NCBI GenBank assembly: GCA_008508345.1
Contig: QNGE01000907.1
Location: forward strand, 142,664 to 206,663
DNA from: Paragonimus westermani
Lineage: Eukaryota > Platyhelminthes > Trematoda > Plagiorchiida > Troglotrematidae
Length of the DNA stretch: 64,000 nt
Direction of reading: 5' to 3'
In this document: positions 45,960-58,197 of the stretch, one piece after another
Layout of the letters: each line of letters begins with the position of its first letter
Position numbering within the stretch: the stretch's first letter is position 1
Program-made: the position numbers and the translations under genes
Notes under the pieces: generated by a model
Databases searched by the model: none
The model's input: only the letters and a program-made list of their open reading frames with translations
What the model was told of the DNA's origin: nothing

Positions 45960-46720
45960 GGTGTAGACTCCTAGACGACTGTGAAGAGAACTTCTGTCAA
46001 CCTAACGCATAGTTCGTACACCGAAAGGGGGAGATTGAATTCGTCCTGAACCCGAGTCATTAAGTAGGAACGCAGTGTACCTGCATTCATTTCGCAATAG
46101 TTCCTGCAATTACTGACAGCACAACGGATTAGGTTAGTGCTGCGGATAAAGTGGGACAACATCACTGCATGATCGCCCAGCCCGCCAGTGGCAACGACTT
46201 CGAGAATACTGACTACTAACTTCTAACTGGTGAGAACACAATCAGGATGCGAGGACTTATGAGCATTCAGCCAGTGTATGAAATCCGATACATGCCTGCT
46301 TAAACATGAGACCTCTGACAAGTGTAAGAACCAAACTGCCACGGCATCTTCAGAACATATGTATGGGAAAGTTGGGGTGTTTGTTCGGAATGTTGTCACC
46401 CATCAAAAATATGAGAGAAACCTGGAGGGGTAGCAATCATTAAACCTGCTAAGATGAGTGCGTCTGCTGCATGAGCGGTAAAAGAAGGTCCACACAACAC
46501 TCCAACCAACCAAAGATCAGTGTCAGTAAGGCTGAGATTGTACTGAACAGCTTCAGCAATAACAGCAACTTTCAGTTTGTCACAGTCGGAAGAGTGAGGT
46601 GGTACGTCTATGCAGAGAGTAGCTCCATCACCCTTACCTTCAGCTCTATCATCCCAAAATAATATAATGCCATAGATTTCCAGTTCCGAGCCATGAAGAA
46701 TGAAGCGCTTGGTCAAAACT
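45960..46720 (-). pseudogene. LINE endonuclease region of the same element
   Basis: Frame 46716-46396 reads FWDDRAEGKGDGATL, SLTDTDLWLVGVLCGPSF and GFSHIFDG, then in other frames GDNIP and GGLGDHAVMLSHFI. This order (R-..GGG.., VGV.YR.PS, GDFN.P, SDH) is that of LINE apurinic-like endonucleases, here with changed residues (GDN for GDFN, GDH for SDH). It runs on toward the RT at 45690. Relic. Confidence 0.6.
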
Positions 46721-47224
46721 CAAATGGTGCGACTAGCAGAGACTTTGGAGGGGAAAAGGGAGCACAAAGTTTGGCTAGCTTATTGAACAGAAGTGGAAGG
46801 GAGTGCGTACTGAGTTGGCAATGCGATTAAAGTGAAATATTTGCAATGTGACCGACTGAACTCTCGCCGACCTCGACAGAGCCGGTTGCGAGCCGTTTAT
46901 TGTACTGCTAAATCCACCAAGGGCATTATGAAGTGACCAGTGCGGACGCCGTTATCAGGTCTCAGTTTTTAGCGTTTTCCCTTGAAACGACCAGGATGGA
47001 ACGATACACTGATAAAGATAAGAAGACGCCTGCGATGATAATGTTCCCGGATATGTGTTGCCACACGTTGAGAAGTAACATTGACCTTAACGATTTCTGG
47101 ACAGCACTCCAAGATCGCAGGATCTAGATGGGTTGACCGCACACTCAACACTTCCAGAGTAGAAGCCAGGAATGTCCGCTGATTTCTATCGTGGTCAGGC
47201 TGCTTCATATTGGAGTCTGAAACA
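46721..47224. other. Nothing recognised
   Basis: Between two LINE relics. No coding motif seen. Confidence 0.4.
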
Positions 47225-48575
47225 CCCTTGAGGGGAATGTTTTCAGACCGTTCGATTCAGTGAGTCGCTCAAACGCAGAAGTGTGCCGACTAAGTACGTA
47301 AAAATACTGTCGGCACTTCATTCTCATACGTCAGCTCAGATTAGTGTTCACGGTTAACTGTCTGACAGTTTTAGCACCATGAGCGGTGTACATCAAGGCT
47401 GTCCGCTCTCACCACTTTTGTTCAATTTCGCCATAGACGAAATAATGAAGGATTGTATCCAGCACCCACGAGATGCCAGTGTAGACCTCCTACCTGGTAA
47501 AAGACTGATTGATCTCGATTATGCTGATGACAACTTTCAAGCAGCACAAGCAATGCTAGACGCTATTTCGCGTTCTGCTAAGTACTTTGAAATGCGCTTT
47601 GCAGTCTCAAAATACAAAGTGCTTCTGTAGGATTGCTGTGATCACGCAGATTTGATGTTAGACAATGTAGTCACGGTGGTTGTTGACCGGTTTGTATACC
47701 TGGGAAGCTGCATCAGCGGCGGCGACGGGGGTGTAGAGAATGAAATAGAAGCGCGCATCTCTAAGGCTAGGACGGTATTCGCTAATCTGGGGCATCTCTG
47801 GCGACAAAACGGTATTTCTCTGAAGCATAAAGGTTGCGTATATAAGACAACAGTGAGGGCCGTATTACGTTACGGTACCGAAACCTGACCGCTCAGAGTA
47901 GAAGACGTGAACCGTCTTCAAGTATTTGATCATCGATATCTGCGTTCAGTCGCTCATATCGGGTGTTTGGTAGTGATTGCCAAAGGAGTGTTTTTGTTCA
48001 ATCTCTACGTTTGCACACGCTTAGGTGATTAGGTCATGTATGAAGGATGCCAGCTGATCGTCTTCCACACCGAGCACTGTTCGCTGACACTGCGACCTAC
48101 TGGTGTAAGGTGCGAGGTGGACAGAAAACGACCTGACGTAGGGAAATGAAGTCGTTTACCAAAGGAGGAGCTGGCCACTGTGGGTCGTGTTCGTCTCCCG
48201 GGCTGGGGCCCTCGCGACTCACAGAGTTGGTGGCTAGAGACTCTAAGTGAGATGGCGGCTAATCCAGCTCAGTGGCATGAATGTTGTCGTTGTTTGGCTG
48301 AGTTGTCTGTAAAGTGAATGCATTTAATGAAGCGGGGCAGCGAATGTCTTACTCTCACTTGCAGCTCAGTTGTTTGCTTGCAAGTTGTAGGCATCTTGAT
48401 TTTGGATTTTTGAATATAGACGTGGTTATTTTCAGTAGTTAGGTCCCTTCAAGTCCCCTTCTTTTCTCCTTCTCTCTTCCTATATAGCGTTTGCTTTTTC
48501 TTCACGGTTGTGTGGCAGTTGAGCATGAGTGTGAACCGCTGGTGTACTGCTGTCTATGGTGATGATGATGATGTA
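47225..48575 (+). pseudogene. RTE-like LINE fragment (RT and C-terminal region)
   Basis: VPTKYVKILSALHSHTSAQI, then STMSGVHQGCPLSPLLFNFA and LDYADD (RT core, 47379-47630), DLMLDNVVTVVVDRFVYLGS, KARTVFANLGHLWR, VRAVLRYGTET, LQVFDHRYLRS and LPGWGPRDSQSWW, ending LSVK at about 48317. A 3' UTR and GATGATGATGATG tail (48560-48573) follow. Several stops and frameshifts; 5' truncated. The best reference in this window for the family represented at 4960, 16851, 23910 and 36568. Confidence 0.85.
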
Positions 48576-49640
48576 AACCTAATCGTTGAATGTTTCCACT
48601 GTGTTGCTATCCGCATGTCCTACAGATTTCAATGTTTTACGTACGTGACTAAAGAGTCACCTGATTGTCAACCTATAAACCGAACAGACCTTTTAGTGAC
48701 GACACGGTTGACCGAGGTTCCGTAAAGGACGCAACGTGCTCATAGAAGCTCTTAGGACAGCTAACGGTAGCTTCTGCGACATGGAGTTGGTGATCGCGAC
48801 GGACTGCTCCTACTGCTGTTATGCACCGATTTCGAGAGTTTTTACAGGTACTGTTTACGTCTTCTGTACTGGATAACAGGAAGTCATTTCACATAACTTT
48901 CTTCTCCTGTACGATGTGCTTCCTGTAAGGTCCCAGCTGCCTTGATATAGCTCTTTTGGGAAGAGAACGGTACAGCTTTCATGAAAACTTCGTCTAACCT
49001 GTCAGTGCTGTGGCCACAATGTTCTTTGAGAGTGGCAAACAAATCAGTCAGGGGCAATAGTGTTTGCGTTAAACGGTTTCGGATTAACTGGAAGTCGGTC
49101 CACCTAAAGACTTGGACGCGCCTCATCAAACCCGGTCACTTCGTACTAACCAACCATTAACGTCAGACTCACCCACGATAATTTCTTCTTCCTACTACTG
49201 CCAACACCTAGTTCTCCTGTTCCCGTTATTGTCACTTACTATTTTCTCCCAATCCCAACGGAGTTGGATGTTGACTTATGGCCACATTACCCTACCACAC
49301 AATACCATGTTGCTTCCCGGGTACGGTACTCGAATGCTGATTGCTACATTTAACGTGCACCCATGTAACACACATTCACCCTTTTAGCAGTTCACGCGAC
49401 TAACGAGGATGGATGACTACCCAACGTCCGATGATAAATTGAAGTCACCCGAAGATCGAAAACTATGGAAAAACACAAACCCATACCGAAACAACTGGAG
49501 GTGCGGCACCCTCACCAGTATCATACTTTGTGCCCCACAATTAACCGCTGGAACAGTGAACATAACGCCACAGATCAACCTGAAACGGATAACCGTGTGG
49601 TAACCAGCGCCCAGATGAGCACTGATCTCAACAGCGACCA
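48576..49640. other. Unassigned region
   Basis: A minus frame (49129-48884) has a protein-like ending (VPFSSQKSYIKAAGTLQEA) but I do not recognise it. It may belong to a retroelement. Nothing else supported. Confidence 0.3.
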
Positions 49641-49930
49641 CTATGTACGTATGTGATGAGATAAATCCAGATGAGATGAGTCATGCTCCTTTCCATGGCG
49701 TGTACGTCGCTGCACATGTTCCATCAGGCCGACCTGTAGCGTGAAATTGTGGAACTTCGCAGCCTCTGTGCCAGAAGTCAGCCTGTTGACGAGGTCAATA
49801 TATGGAAAGTTGAAATCTCTGGTTATTATTATCTGACTGTTTTTGAACGCAACTGTCCGACGGATAGCTGTGCACGAAGCCTGGAACCATTCTGTTGACA
49901 CACAAAGTGGTTTTGCCGAGCACACCGACT
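49641..49930 (-). pseudogene. LINE endonuclease fragment
   Basis: Reads AFKNSQIIITRDFNFPYIDL, FHNFTLQVGLMEHVQRRTR and SSHLDLSHHI. This resembles the central part of a CR1-type endonuclease, with GDFN changed to RDFN. No RT attached. Confidence 0.6.
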
Positions 49931-50150
49931 TGAAGCGGGCAAGTGGGTATGCGCTTCATAGTCACCCATTAACAAGTTTCTCGAAGAGAAGTCGAAATGT
50001 AGCCCCAACAGGCACCAAACTGAAAGAACGCAGCAGAACTTAGAAATAAGCCATATATCTCCAGCAACTTTTGGGAATATGATAAGTAATTAGTTCTAAC
50101 CTAGTCTGGGACCAACGGCAGCAATCAAGAGGAGAAAGAAAAGAAGCGCG

Positions 50151-50960
50151 AGGCGGGCTTCAGCCCACTCGGAGGCACTTAAAAGCGCGCGGAACGAAAG
50201 TGTGTAGAATCTCCGAGTGCGTTAAACAACGCCCAAATAGGTACATGTTAAGCGGCCTTGAAGAGTGGAACAATAAATGATTCGTTAGGAAAAGATCAAG
50301 AATCTGTTGCACGCAATTAGTTGCACGGCTGGAGAAAGTGGTACTGAATTCATATCAGGCCTTCTAAGGCAGATGTACACAGAATCCTGCGTACAGAACA
50401 GACAAGCGAGGGAACAGTTGCAGCCAGGGTCCTCAGAGAAGCCACACGATCGCTGGACACTACGTATTCGCTTTCGTTACGACTGATTTTCCAGCTTTTC
50501 TTTGAACTCTACTATATCCCTCTGTATGCAGATAAATGAGGAAGCAGCTCTCGAGTGTATGTATGATCCGTCAGCTTTTTCGGCGATTACTAGACGAGCT
50601 CTAGGCTGGAGACCCAAATCACCCCGTTCCGTCCAGTCTGTCTGTTTTAATATCCAACGGGCGTCTGTTGACCCGGAAAGCAATCATTGAAGACAGAGTG
50701 GAACGCCAAGCTTGAGAACTGCAGCAATTATCAGCAACAGAGCAGGGGTATGAATTTAACAAGGTTTCAATTAGGTGGAAATCGAACAATCCCTAGAGGG
50801 GCAGCGTTAAACAAACCATAAATCATATAGTTGATCCACGATACCAGTCCTCGAATTCCTCTTACAGAGACCTGGATGCCCACGGATATCAATGACAACG
50901 AACTGCGTGTACCTGGATACATAATTTATGGAACACCGTTCTCGTAGGAGAGTAGACCTA
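50151..50960 (+). mobile_element. CR1-like LINE 5' region and start of endonuclease (copy A)
   Basis: 50160-50470 is homologous to the reverse complement of 53005-52540. NEEAALECMY (about 50536) and TETWMPTDINDNELRVPGY (about 50868) match NEEVALKCVYTN and TETWLSADISDN of the LINE at 59210-59370. Frames are broken. Confidence 0.65.
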
Positions 50961-51824
50961 CAGCTGTCACGCTCCTATTGATCCACCACAGTTATGCGGT
51001 CCCATTATTTGCTCCCAGATAGAATAAACTTGAATGCATGGTATATACAGCAAAGACAAACAGCGAGTGTCATTGAGAACACGGATACGATAGTTAAGCC
51101 TTCAGGATTATTACAAAACGATCAAAACTAAAATTAGGTTTTCGCCGACTGAGCGATTAGGTGATTGATAAGCGAATGCGAGACCAACAGCCCGAATCGT
51201 CCGGGTAGTTACGATTTTTCTTCTGGTACCACAATGGCGTCACCTTTTCTTGAATGTTATCATGAAAAAATTGGTGTAGCACCTCTTACTCTAGATACTG
51301 CTTCAATGCAGTAGCAGTGAACATGGGGAAAAATAATGTCTTATCATTCACTCTCTAATACTTACATGTAGATAAATGTCTAACAGTGGTATTCTAAAAC
51401 GAGCAATAACGACGGTCGACGAAAGCATACTCCAATGAGAGACCACCGCGAGATGGTAAAACTTTGTTGAAAAAGTGTTTGAATTCCTTTTGAAAAACTT
51501 AGTTGTGACCTCTTAGCCCACTTGGACCTGCAAGAGTAAAAAATTCCTCTATCATAAAAAAGTAAGGAGAGTGTCCCCTCGGGGTAAAGAATAAGGCTCA
51601 CCAACAGAGACCCATACGAAACGTTCCAAAGACCTACGACGATTTTTGTCGTCCCTCGCTTCTACCCGTCCAAGTGGGTTTATGTATTTCTTCAGGCAAG
51701 AATAAACAACTTACTTACATCGTGCCCACTAAAGTGAATCCTTTTTGGCTATTTTTTATGATGGAGTGTGAAGGACAAACTGAACGACAGTCATAAGCTC
51801 AGGCCAATTGCGAAACTCATCTCG

Positions 51825-52135
51825 GCAACTTGCACCTCTGTGCAGTGTGTTACGAAGACGGATTGCTACCGAGTAGGTCCCGCGAAACGAACATGCTGCG
51901 TTTTATGGGTAGGTTAACAGACGCTAGAGACCATGGTCTTATATCAGACGCAATATTATTTGATTTTGTTAAGGTGTCTGACCGGGTACCACACTGCCTA
52001 CCTATGGAGAAAGTTGGGGCGTGTAGTATCAGAAGTAATATACACAGCCGGCTCGTCTCCTTCCTTCATGGCAGAACACCAAATGTTACACTTGGCTGAA
52101 AGATAGAGGAACCTATGAGCAAAGTGGAGTAGCTG
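51825..52135 (+). pseudogene. CR1-like LINE RT fragment
   Basis: SRSRETNMLRFMGRLTDARD and HGLISDAILFDFVKVSDRVP parallel ERSCITNMLIFMDSLTEAKD and AIFFDFAKAFDRVP of the ORF ending at 62011. First catalytic Asp region retained, but FAKAFD is degraded to FVKVSD. Probably the same relic as 50151-50960 with a large internal loss. Confidence 0.7.
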
Positions 52136-52499
52136 CACTTTGACGCAAATCCGGAATGGTGAGGTGATATTCACCCCTCCACCAAGCACGTTTTTGATTG
52201 TTTCATTACCACTCGCAATACACATACACACACCCAGCTTTCACTAAAATGTGTCTATTCATTACGCTTTCAAACCTGGACAGTAATGAGGTCATCTCAG
52301 TTCACAGAACGTGGTGGCTAGTAGCCCAATAGTCCGTGTCTTTGCGTCAGCAAACAACTGCTATCCACGCTTCGATTGCGAGGATCCAGCTTCAAACTTC
52401 GCGTACCTGATACCCATAACCTATAAGCACAATGTCAGGTTAGTACACGAGGAAATGAGAGAAGAAACGAGAGGAAGAGAGGCGATTTGTGCGCAAAAT

Positions 52500-53005
52500 C
52501 ACCCATAAAATGGAGACACACACAACAGTAGGTATGTGTTTTGTAGTGACCATCGACACCCACTGCAACCGTGTTTTATTGCTCGTCTGTTCTGCACACA
52601 TGATTCTGTGTATGCCTGCAACACGATGCCTGATATAAACTCAGTGTCGCCTTCTTCAACCATGCAACTAATTGCACGCAGGAAACGCTTGTCTATCTCC
52701 TGAATACTCATTTATTGTTATAACAAACAAGCATGTCGCTTTTACTCTGACTACCCGTAATAATTGGAGCGCCGGTGAACAGCGCTCTTTAGAAGTAGGG
52801 CAGCCAGCAACCGTCATGCAAAAAAGGACGAAACAAGCATCAGCCGAAGGACCAGTAAGCCAGCTAGCTCCGTAACACAACACAAATTTAATCTGCGCGC
52901 TACATTATTTCACTCTTCAAGGTTGTTTGACCCAAACATTTTCGAACGTTGTTTAACGCACTCGAAGATTCTACGCACCTTTCACCTGGCGCGCTCTTGA
53001 GGGCC
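52500..53005 (-). mobile_element. CR1-like LINE 5' region (copy B, inverted)
   Basis: Reverse complement carries GTAGAATCTTCGAGTGCGTT and the frame LRAISCMVEEGDTEFISGIV, both recognisable in copy A at 50200-50400 on the opposite strand. Only the 5' part of the element is present. Confidence 0.6.
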
Positions 53006-53234
53006 GTTGATTGGGATGGAGCCCATCTTGCGCAAAGATAAGCACGGAGGAAGTACTGGAAAAAGAGGTTGAACTAACGAGAAACCACGTTAACCTCAGA
53101 GAGTCTCGCCAGATCGCTCGCTGCAGAAGCGGCAGAAAATGCTCTCAGCTTCCTAGAACAAAGTCATGTAACAAGGCTGACCCCGAACTCCAGGCAAGCG
53201 TTAAAGTCCTCATCCATGCTTTCAATAGGGGACC

Positions 53235-53597
53235 TGTAGCAGCCTGGAGATCTCACTGGCCTGACTGCGGTATGGTGTGTAAAATAGTTCCAAAACTCAG
53301 TTGCATATTGTACCCAGGCTATTAGGAAAGCTCGCATGATGTATGCTGTCTGCATGTCATGCGACTGTGGCGCGAACCCGAAGGACACACGTGTCACGTT
53401 CTTCCGGTTTACTCGCTCGTCGACAGTTGGTCTCTAGTCTCCCCAGCTAATTCGCGTGTCGGTGCCTCTCATGGCGCTATCAGAGGCCACCTGTACATTT
53501 CGCCGAATGAAGATTTGATCGCTCTCCTCAACGGCCATTTGCTTTTCGCGTCTGATAATTGCGTACTTAAGAAAAACGCGACTTAGTGCGACGAGCA
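53235..53597 (+). repeat. 5' LTR
   Basis: 363 bp, TG...CA ends, followed six bases later by TGGTGAGCCCGAC, repeated in part at 53622. Virtually identical to the 3' LTR. Confidence 0.88.
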
Positions 53598-53748
53598 CTT
53601 AATTGGTGAGCCCGACTAAATTGGTGAGCCAGTTCGAATAATTTTTGTTCTCCACAGATATATCTTTTGTATAACTGTGAGTTGCCATCTGTTTAATACG
53701 TTCAACACATACTTCTTTCAAATTCGATTTGCTATCCATTCCGCATTA

Positions 53749-54508
53749 ATGGAGTCTCAACCGCACGTTTTGTCAGACGCTTCGTTCAGTGCATTAGCCG
53801 TACAGTATGCTCCCTCTCGAGAGATAAATCCTAAATCGTGGGTTGCCCAGTTAGTAGCCACATTTGCGCTACGAAAGATTAGTTCACAGCTAACGCGTGT
53901 TCATCACATAGATGCGGCACTGCCATCTCATGTCGTTGACCAGGTAGACGATGTTCTGGAGTTGGCAAACTCCACGAAGCCCCACGCGCAACTTAAAGCA
54001 GCCGTAACTAATCGCGTTGGTTTTTCGATCGCCAACGTATTTCTCAGCTTCTGAGTGCGACCGAGCTTTGTGACCGTAAACCATCACAGGTCCTTCACCA
54101 CATGAAGCGGTGAGCAGGCACGACACACGTAGAAGAGACTCTACTTGAGAGATGTGGCTACAGCGTTTGCCTAAGGATATGTTAAACATTCTTAACGCAA
54201 ACCCATCAGCAACCTTGACAACCTTGGATGATGTCGCCGACAAGATCGGGGAAACATACGGCGCCGCTTTTTCTCAGCTCGCTTCGAATAGTCATGGCTC
54301 AATTACCATTCTAACTGCTCAAAATGCCACCCTAACTAAACAACTTCAGACCCCAGCGACGCAGCGTTCGAGATCACGTTCGACTACCCCGATTCGACGA
54401 CACAGTAGCCAAGCAGGGTCACGCGATTCTCGTCAGTCGCCACCGAACGCTAATCCGGACCACTGCTGGTATCGCCAGCAATTTGGTAACAAAGCCAGAC
54501 GATGCTGA
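53749..54508 (+). pseudogene. gypsy gag
   Basis: ATG at 53749 (MESQPHVLSDASFSALAVQY). The frame ends at 54054, but the gag reading continues in other frames (RISQLLSATELCDRKPSQVL near 54030; LQRLPKDMLNILNANP from 54152). The C-terminus is Arg/Ser-rich, ending in the Cys motif CWYRQQFGNKARRC instead of a CCHC knuckle. At least two frame changes and one internal stop. Confidence 0.75.
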
Positions 54509-54518
54509 CGGCTTCGTA

Positions 54519-54690
54519 CCTTTGGTCCAGTCAGCAAACAGGGCAGCCAAGGTTAACGACGTAACTTGCCCCCTTGGTCGCCTGTTCTCTCTGGAAGATC
54601 ACGAGTCGGGGATTCGCTATCTTATCGACACACGTGCCGAGGTCAACGTGATCCTACCTGAGACCCACGACTTAAACAGATCATAAATTT
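54519..54690 (+). pseudogene. gypsy aspartic protease remnant
   Basis: RYLIDTRAEVNVILP at about 54620-54660 is the retroviral-type protease active site with DTG changed to DTR. Downstream (54810) the MTIIGIDLLQHF flap-like segment survives in another frame. Confidence 0.7.
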
Positions 54691-54725
54691 CGCAACTACG
54701 CGCTGCCAACGGAGGAACTTCAAAA

Positions 54726-56310
54726 ATGTCTCGTCGGCGCTGCCATACACTCAATTTGGGTCTTTCAAGACCTTCCCATTGGATTTTCACAGTCGCTGAC
54801 GTCCAAATGACGATTATCGGCATCGACCTCCTCCAGCACTTTGACCTTTCGGTAGATTCCAGACGACACCGTCTGGTCGATCAAACGACACAGCTTACGG
54901 TTATTGGGATTTTGACCGATAAGGTATCAATCAGTCCCGTATATCAAGGCTCTACGGAACTAAATTCCTTTAGTTTTCTAATCGATAACTATCCGACTGC
55001 TTTTATACAGTCTCCATCTCTGCCTGCTGTCAGAGGTTCCACGACGCACCGCATAGTCACGACAGGCCCGCCGGTGTTCGCCAAAGCTCGCAGGTTGACA
55101 CCAGAGAAGCTTAAGACAGCCCGCGCTGAGTTAGAACACATGCTCAAGCTCGGAATCGTTCGCCCGTACAGTAGCCCTTGGGCCTCTACTCCACATGGTC
55201 CCTACAGCGTTGGAAGATTAACGTCCGTGTGGCGCTTATCGTTCGCTCAACGACGCCACAATACCCGACAGGTACCCGATTCCGCACATACAGGACATTA
55301 AGGCTAGCCTTCATGGTGCTCGTGTTTTCTCGAAAATTGATCTGGTGCGCGCATACCACCAGATCGCGGTTGCGGACATGGATGTCGCCAAGTCAGCCGC
55401 CATCACACCATTCGGTTTATTCGAATTTCTACGTTTGCGTTTCGGTTTGTGTAACGCTGCACAGACGTTTCAACGTTCTAATGACGACGTCACACGGGGG
55501 CTGGACTTCGTTCACTCTTAGATCGACGACCTATTAGTTGCAAGCGCTTCTGAAGAAGAAAAACAGACTCATCTGCGACAGCTCTTCGACAGATTAGCAA
55601 CTTTTGGCATAACGATTAATGCGAAAAAGCGTTTTCCGCCAGCCAGCGGTAGAATTTTTAGGGCACCACGTTGACCAGCACGGTATTCGACTGTTAACCG
55701 ATAAGGTAGGAGTAATCCGCGATTTTCCCCGTCCAACCACCCTCGCTGCTATTCGTCGATTCAACGGGATGGTCAACTACTATAGGCGGTTCATTCCACA
55801 ATGCGCTCACCTTATGCAGCCTTCAACCGATTTACTCGGCGGCCGTGTCAACAGAGTCATAAAGTTATCAATGACAACCATCAAGTCGTTCTATAGAACT
55901 AAGGACGCATTAGCCACCGACGTTATGTTGCACCACTTCAACTCAGCCGTGGGAAAAGTGTAGCCGTTGACGCGTCAGACACCGCAATCGGCGCCGTACT
56001 TCAACGGTTCGTCGATGAAATCTGGAAACCGCTTGCTTTCTTTTCCGGATGTTTACTTCCGGCGGAAGCAAGGTATGGCACGTTCGGTCGTGAGTTGCTA
56101 GCAATTTAATTGGCCGTTTGTCACTTCCGACATGTCCTCGAGGGAAACCAGCTTGTGATTTTCACCGACCACAAACCGTTGGTTTTAGCTTTACGCAGTA
56201 GGTCTAAGAGACATTCGCCCCGCGGAGTTCGCTATCTGAACGTCGTATCCCAGTTTACGTTTGATGTTCGTCACGTTTCTGGCAGCGAGAACGTTGTGGC
56301 CGACTCTTTA
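54726..56310 (+). pseudogene. gypsy reverse transcriptase and RNase H
   Basis: TARAELEHMLKLGIVRPYSS (RT start, frame 54726-55301), AYHQIAVADMDVAKS (about 55355), FGLCNAAQTFQRS, then a stop at 55519-55521 directly before IDDLLVAS where Tyr is expected. NGMVNYYRRFIPQC follows, then RNase H IGAVLQRFVDEIW, YGTFGRELLAI, FTDHKPLVLALRS and ENVVADSLS. Several shifts and stops. Confidence 0.85.
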
Positions 56311-56316
56311 TCCTGA

Positions 56317-57188
56317 GTGTCGGCACTAGTTGGTCACGACTCAATCGACATAAACGCCATGGCCAACGCGCAATGTTCGGAAAATGATTTCCGCGCCTCC
56401 TGCCAACAATCAGCTTTACGGCTGACTGATCAACCTTTGCCATCGTCTGTAGACACTATCCCTTGCGATACCTCTACTGGACATCCACGTCCAGTAGTTC
56501 CTGTTCTTTTTCGACGACGCGTGTTCGACACGCTGCACAACATCGTCCATCCTGGCGTCCGGGCCCCGGCCAAGCCCGTTTACTATAGGTACGTCTGGCC
56601 TGGTATGCAAAAGGATCTTGGCACGTTGGCACAATCTTGCATAACTTGTCAACAAGCCGAGGTTCACTGCCATGTTCGGCCCCGATTGGCCGATTCCCTT
56701 CGATTACATCTCGACTTGCACATCTCCACATCGACATTGTAGGTCCTTTGCCACCTTCTGATGGAACGACATATCTGTTGACGATGGTAGATCGTTTCAC
56801 GCGGTGGCCAGAGGCCGTCCCCATAACCGACGTCCGTTCAGAGGCTGTAGCACGCGCATTCGTTGAGCGTTGGGTAGCATCTCATGGTTGCCCGGCCACG
56901 GTTACGACCGATCGTGGTCCTCAATTTGAGAGCGGTTCCTTTGCGGAAACACTGAACTCGCTTGGATGTCATCGCACGTGGACTACGGCATACCACCCGG
57001 CTGCAAACGGTATGGTCGAACGCTTCCACCAACAACTAAAAGCAGCCCTCACCGCAGTCGATGCAATCCGTTGGACAGCAGCCCTGCCAATGGTTTTATT
57101 CGGCAACCGAGCCACCCTTAAAACCAACCTTCACGTTTCCAGCGCCGACCTTCTCTGCGGCCAATCACTGCGTCTTCCTTACGATTAA
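56317..57188 (+). pseudogene. gypsy integrase
   Basis: Zinc-binding part LHNIVHPGV...CITCQQ in frame 56317-56742; catalytic core in frame 56637-57188 with LHIDIVGPLPPSDG, TVTTDRGPQFESGSF and ANGMVERFHQQLKA (Asp, Asp, Glu all kept). The two frames overlap around 56640-56740, so one shift separates the zinc part from the core. The core ends at a stop at 57186; C-terminal pieces follow out of frame to about 57480. Confidence 0.85.
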
Positions 57189-57480
57189 TTCTCATCCGCC
57201 ACCGACGTCCTTCAATATGATGTATCTTACCCCAAACAGCTCTCTTCGCACATGCGCCGCCTCCGTGTCACGGACACACGAGAACAAAGCCGCAAGGTTT
57301 TGTGCCTAAAATACTCCACGATTGCAAACATGTGTTTGTTCGCTTAAATGGTTTACGACGTTCGCTCGAGCGACCTTACGAAAGTCCTTCCAGAGTACCT
57401 CAATAGAAGGATCGTTTATACGTGCTTGAGCGTCAATGAATTCGGGACAGAGTTAGCATCGATCGTCTGAAACCGGCCTA

Positions 57481-58197
57481 CTTCGAAAGGACAGAGGAAG
57501 CCTTCAATGCTTCTCCGCAGACCATATCCACGCCGGCAGCTGTCTCGGAACAGCCTTGCCGGAGCGCATCGTCCTTAGCAGACATCACGTCTTTGCCGAT
57601 GACGCCAGCACCCGCCGTAATGCGTTCAGGTCGTACGGTGCACTGGCCGAAACGTCTCATGGAGGATTAGCGTTTGCGAAATCTCGTTTTTCTTCTCGAA
57701 AATACAAAAAACTATCGTTTTCAAAACAAAATCAATTGCGTTTGCACAGGTTTCTCCCTCTTGAATATCTCTATTCGCTGCATAATTTGGTTGAGTACGT
57801 CATTTATTTCTGTACTGATACTCAGCCAGTCTCGTTCTATTTTCTGTCGCATGTCTCATCCGACGCCGGCATGATGTGTATGGCATTTTTGATCGCGCTC
57901 ATCCTCGATCTCGTATTTGATGTTGGACCCGAAACTTCCGTGGGTGCCTCGCCTCGAACATTATTTTACGGTTCTTGCGGCATATTCAAGGGAGGATACT
58001 CGAGTGGGAACTCGCTAGAACCTGTGGGCATTAGTGCTCCTCCACCCGCGGCGTCTGGGGATTGTCGTACAAATCGCGGGCTGATTGAGTATCAGCTGGT
58101 GCGCCGTGAACCAGATCAGGCCAAGGGTGACTGGCCCCAGTTATCCCCATCAGGATCGAAGGGTTTTTGTCACAGTACTCTTGTAAAGCGGGAGCTG
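57481..58197. other. gypsy 3' non-coding region
   Basis: Between integrase remnants and the 3' LTR. A 223-codon frame (57556-58227) runs into the LTR and shows no domain; probably fortuitous. A G/A-rich GTAAAGCGGGAGCTG precedes the LTR and may be the polypurine tract. Confidence 0.4.

Noticed and set aside
46396..46716. Resemblance of the minus frame to an EDC3/YjeF-like exon
   Set aside because: The order of motifs (DRAEGKGDGA, LWLVGVLCGPSF, GDNIP, GDHAV in neighbouring frames) and its position upstream of a LINE RT fit a LINE endonuclease better.
53359..53586. Plus frame duplicated at 58322-58549 as a possible gene
   Set aside because: It lies wholly within the LTRs; the duplication is simply the two LTR copies.
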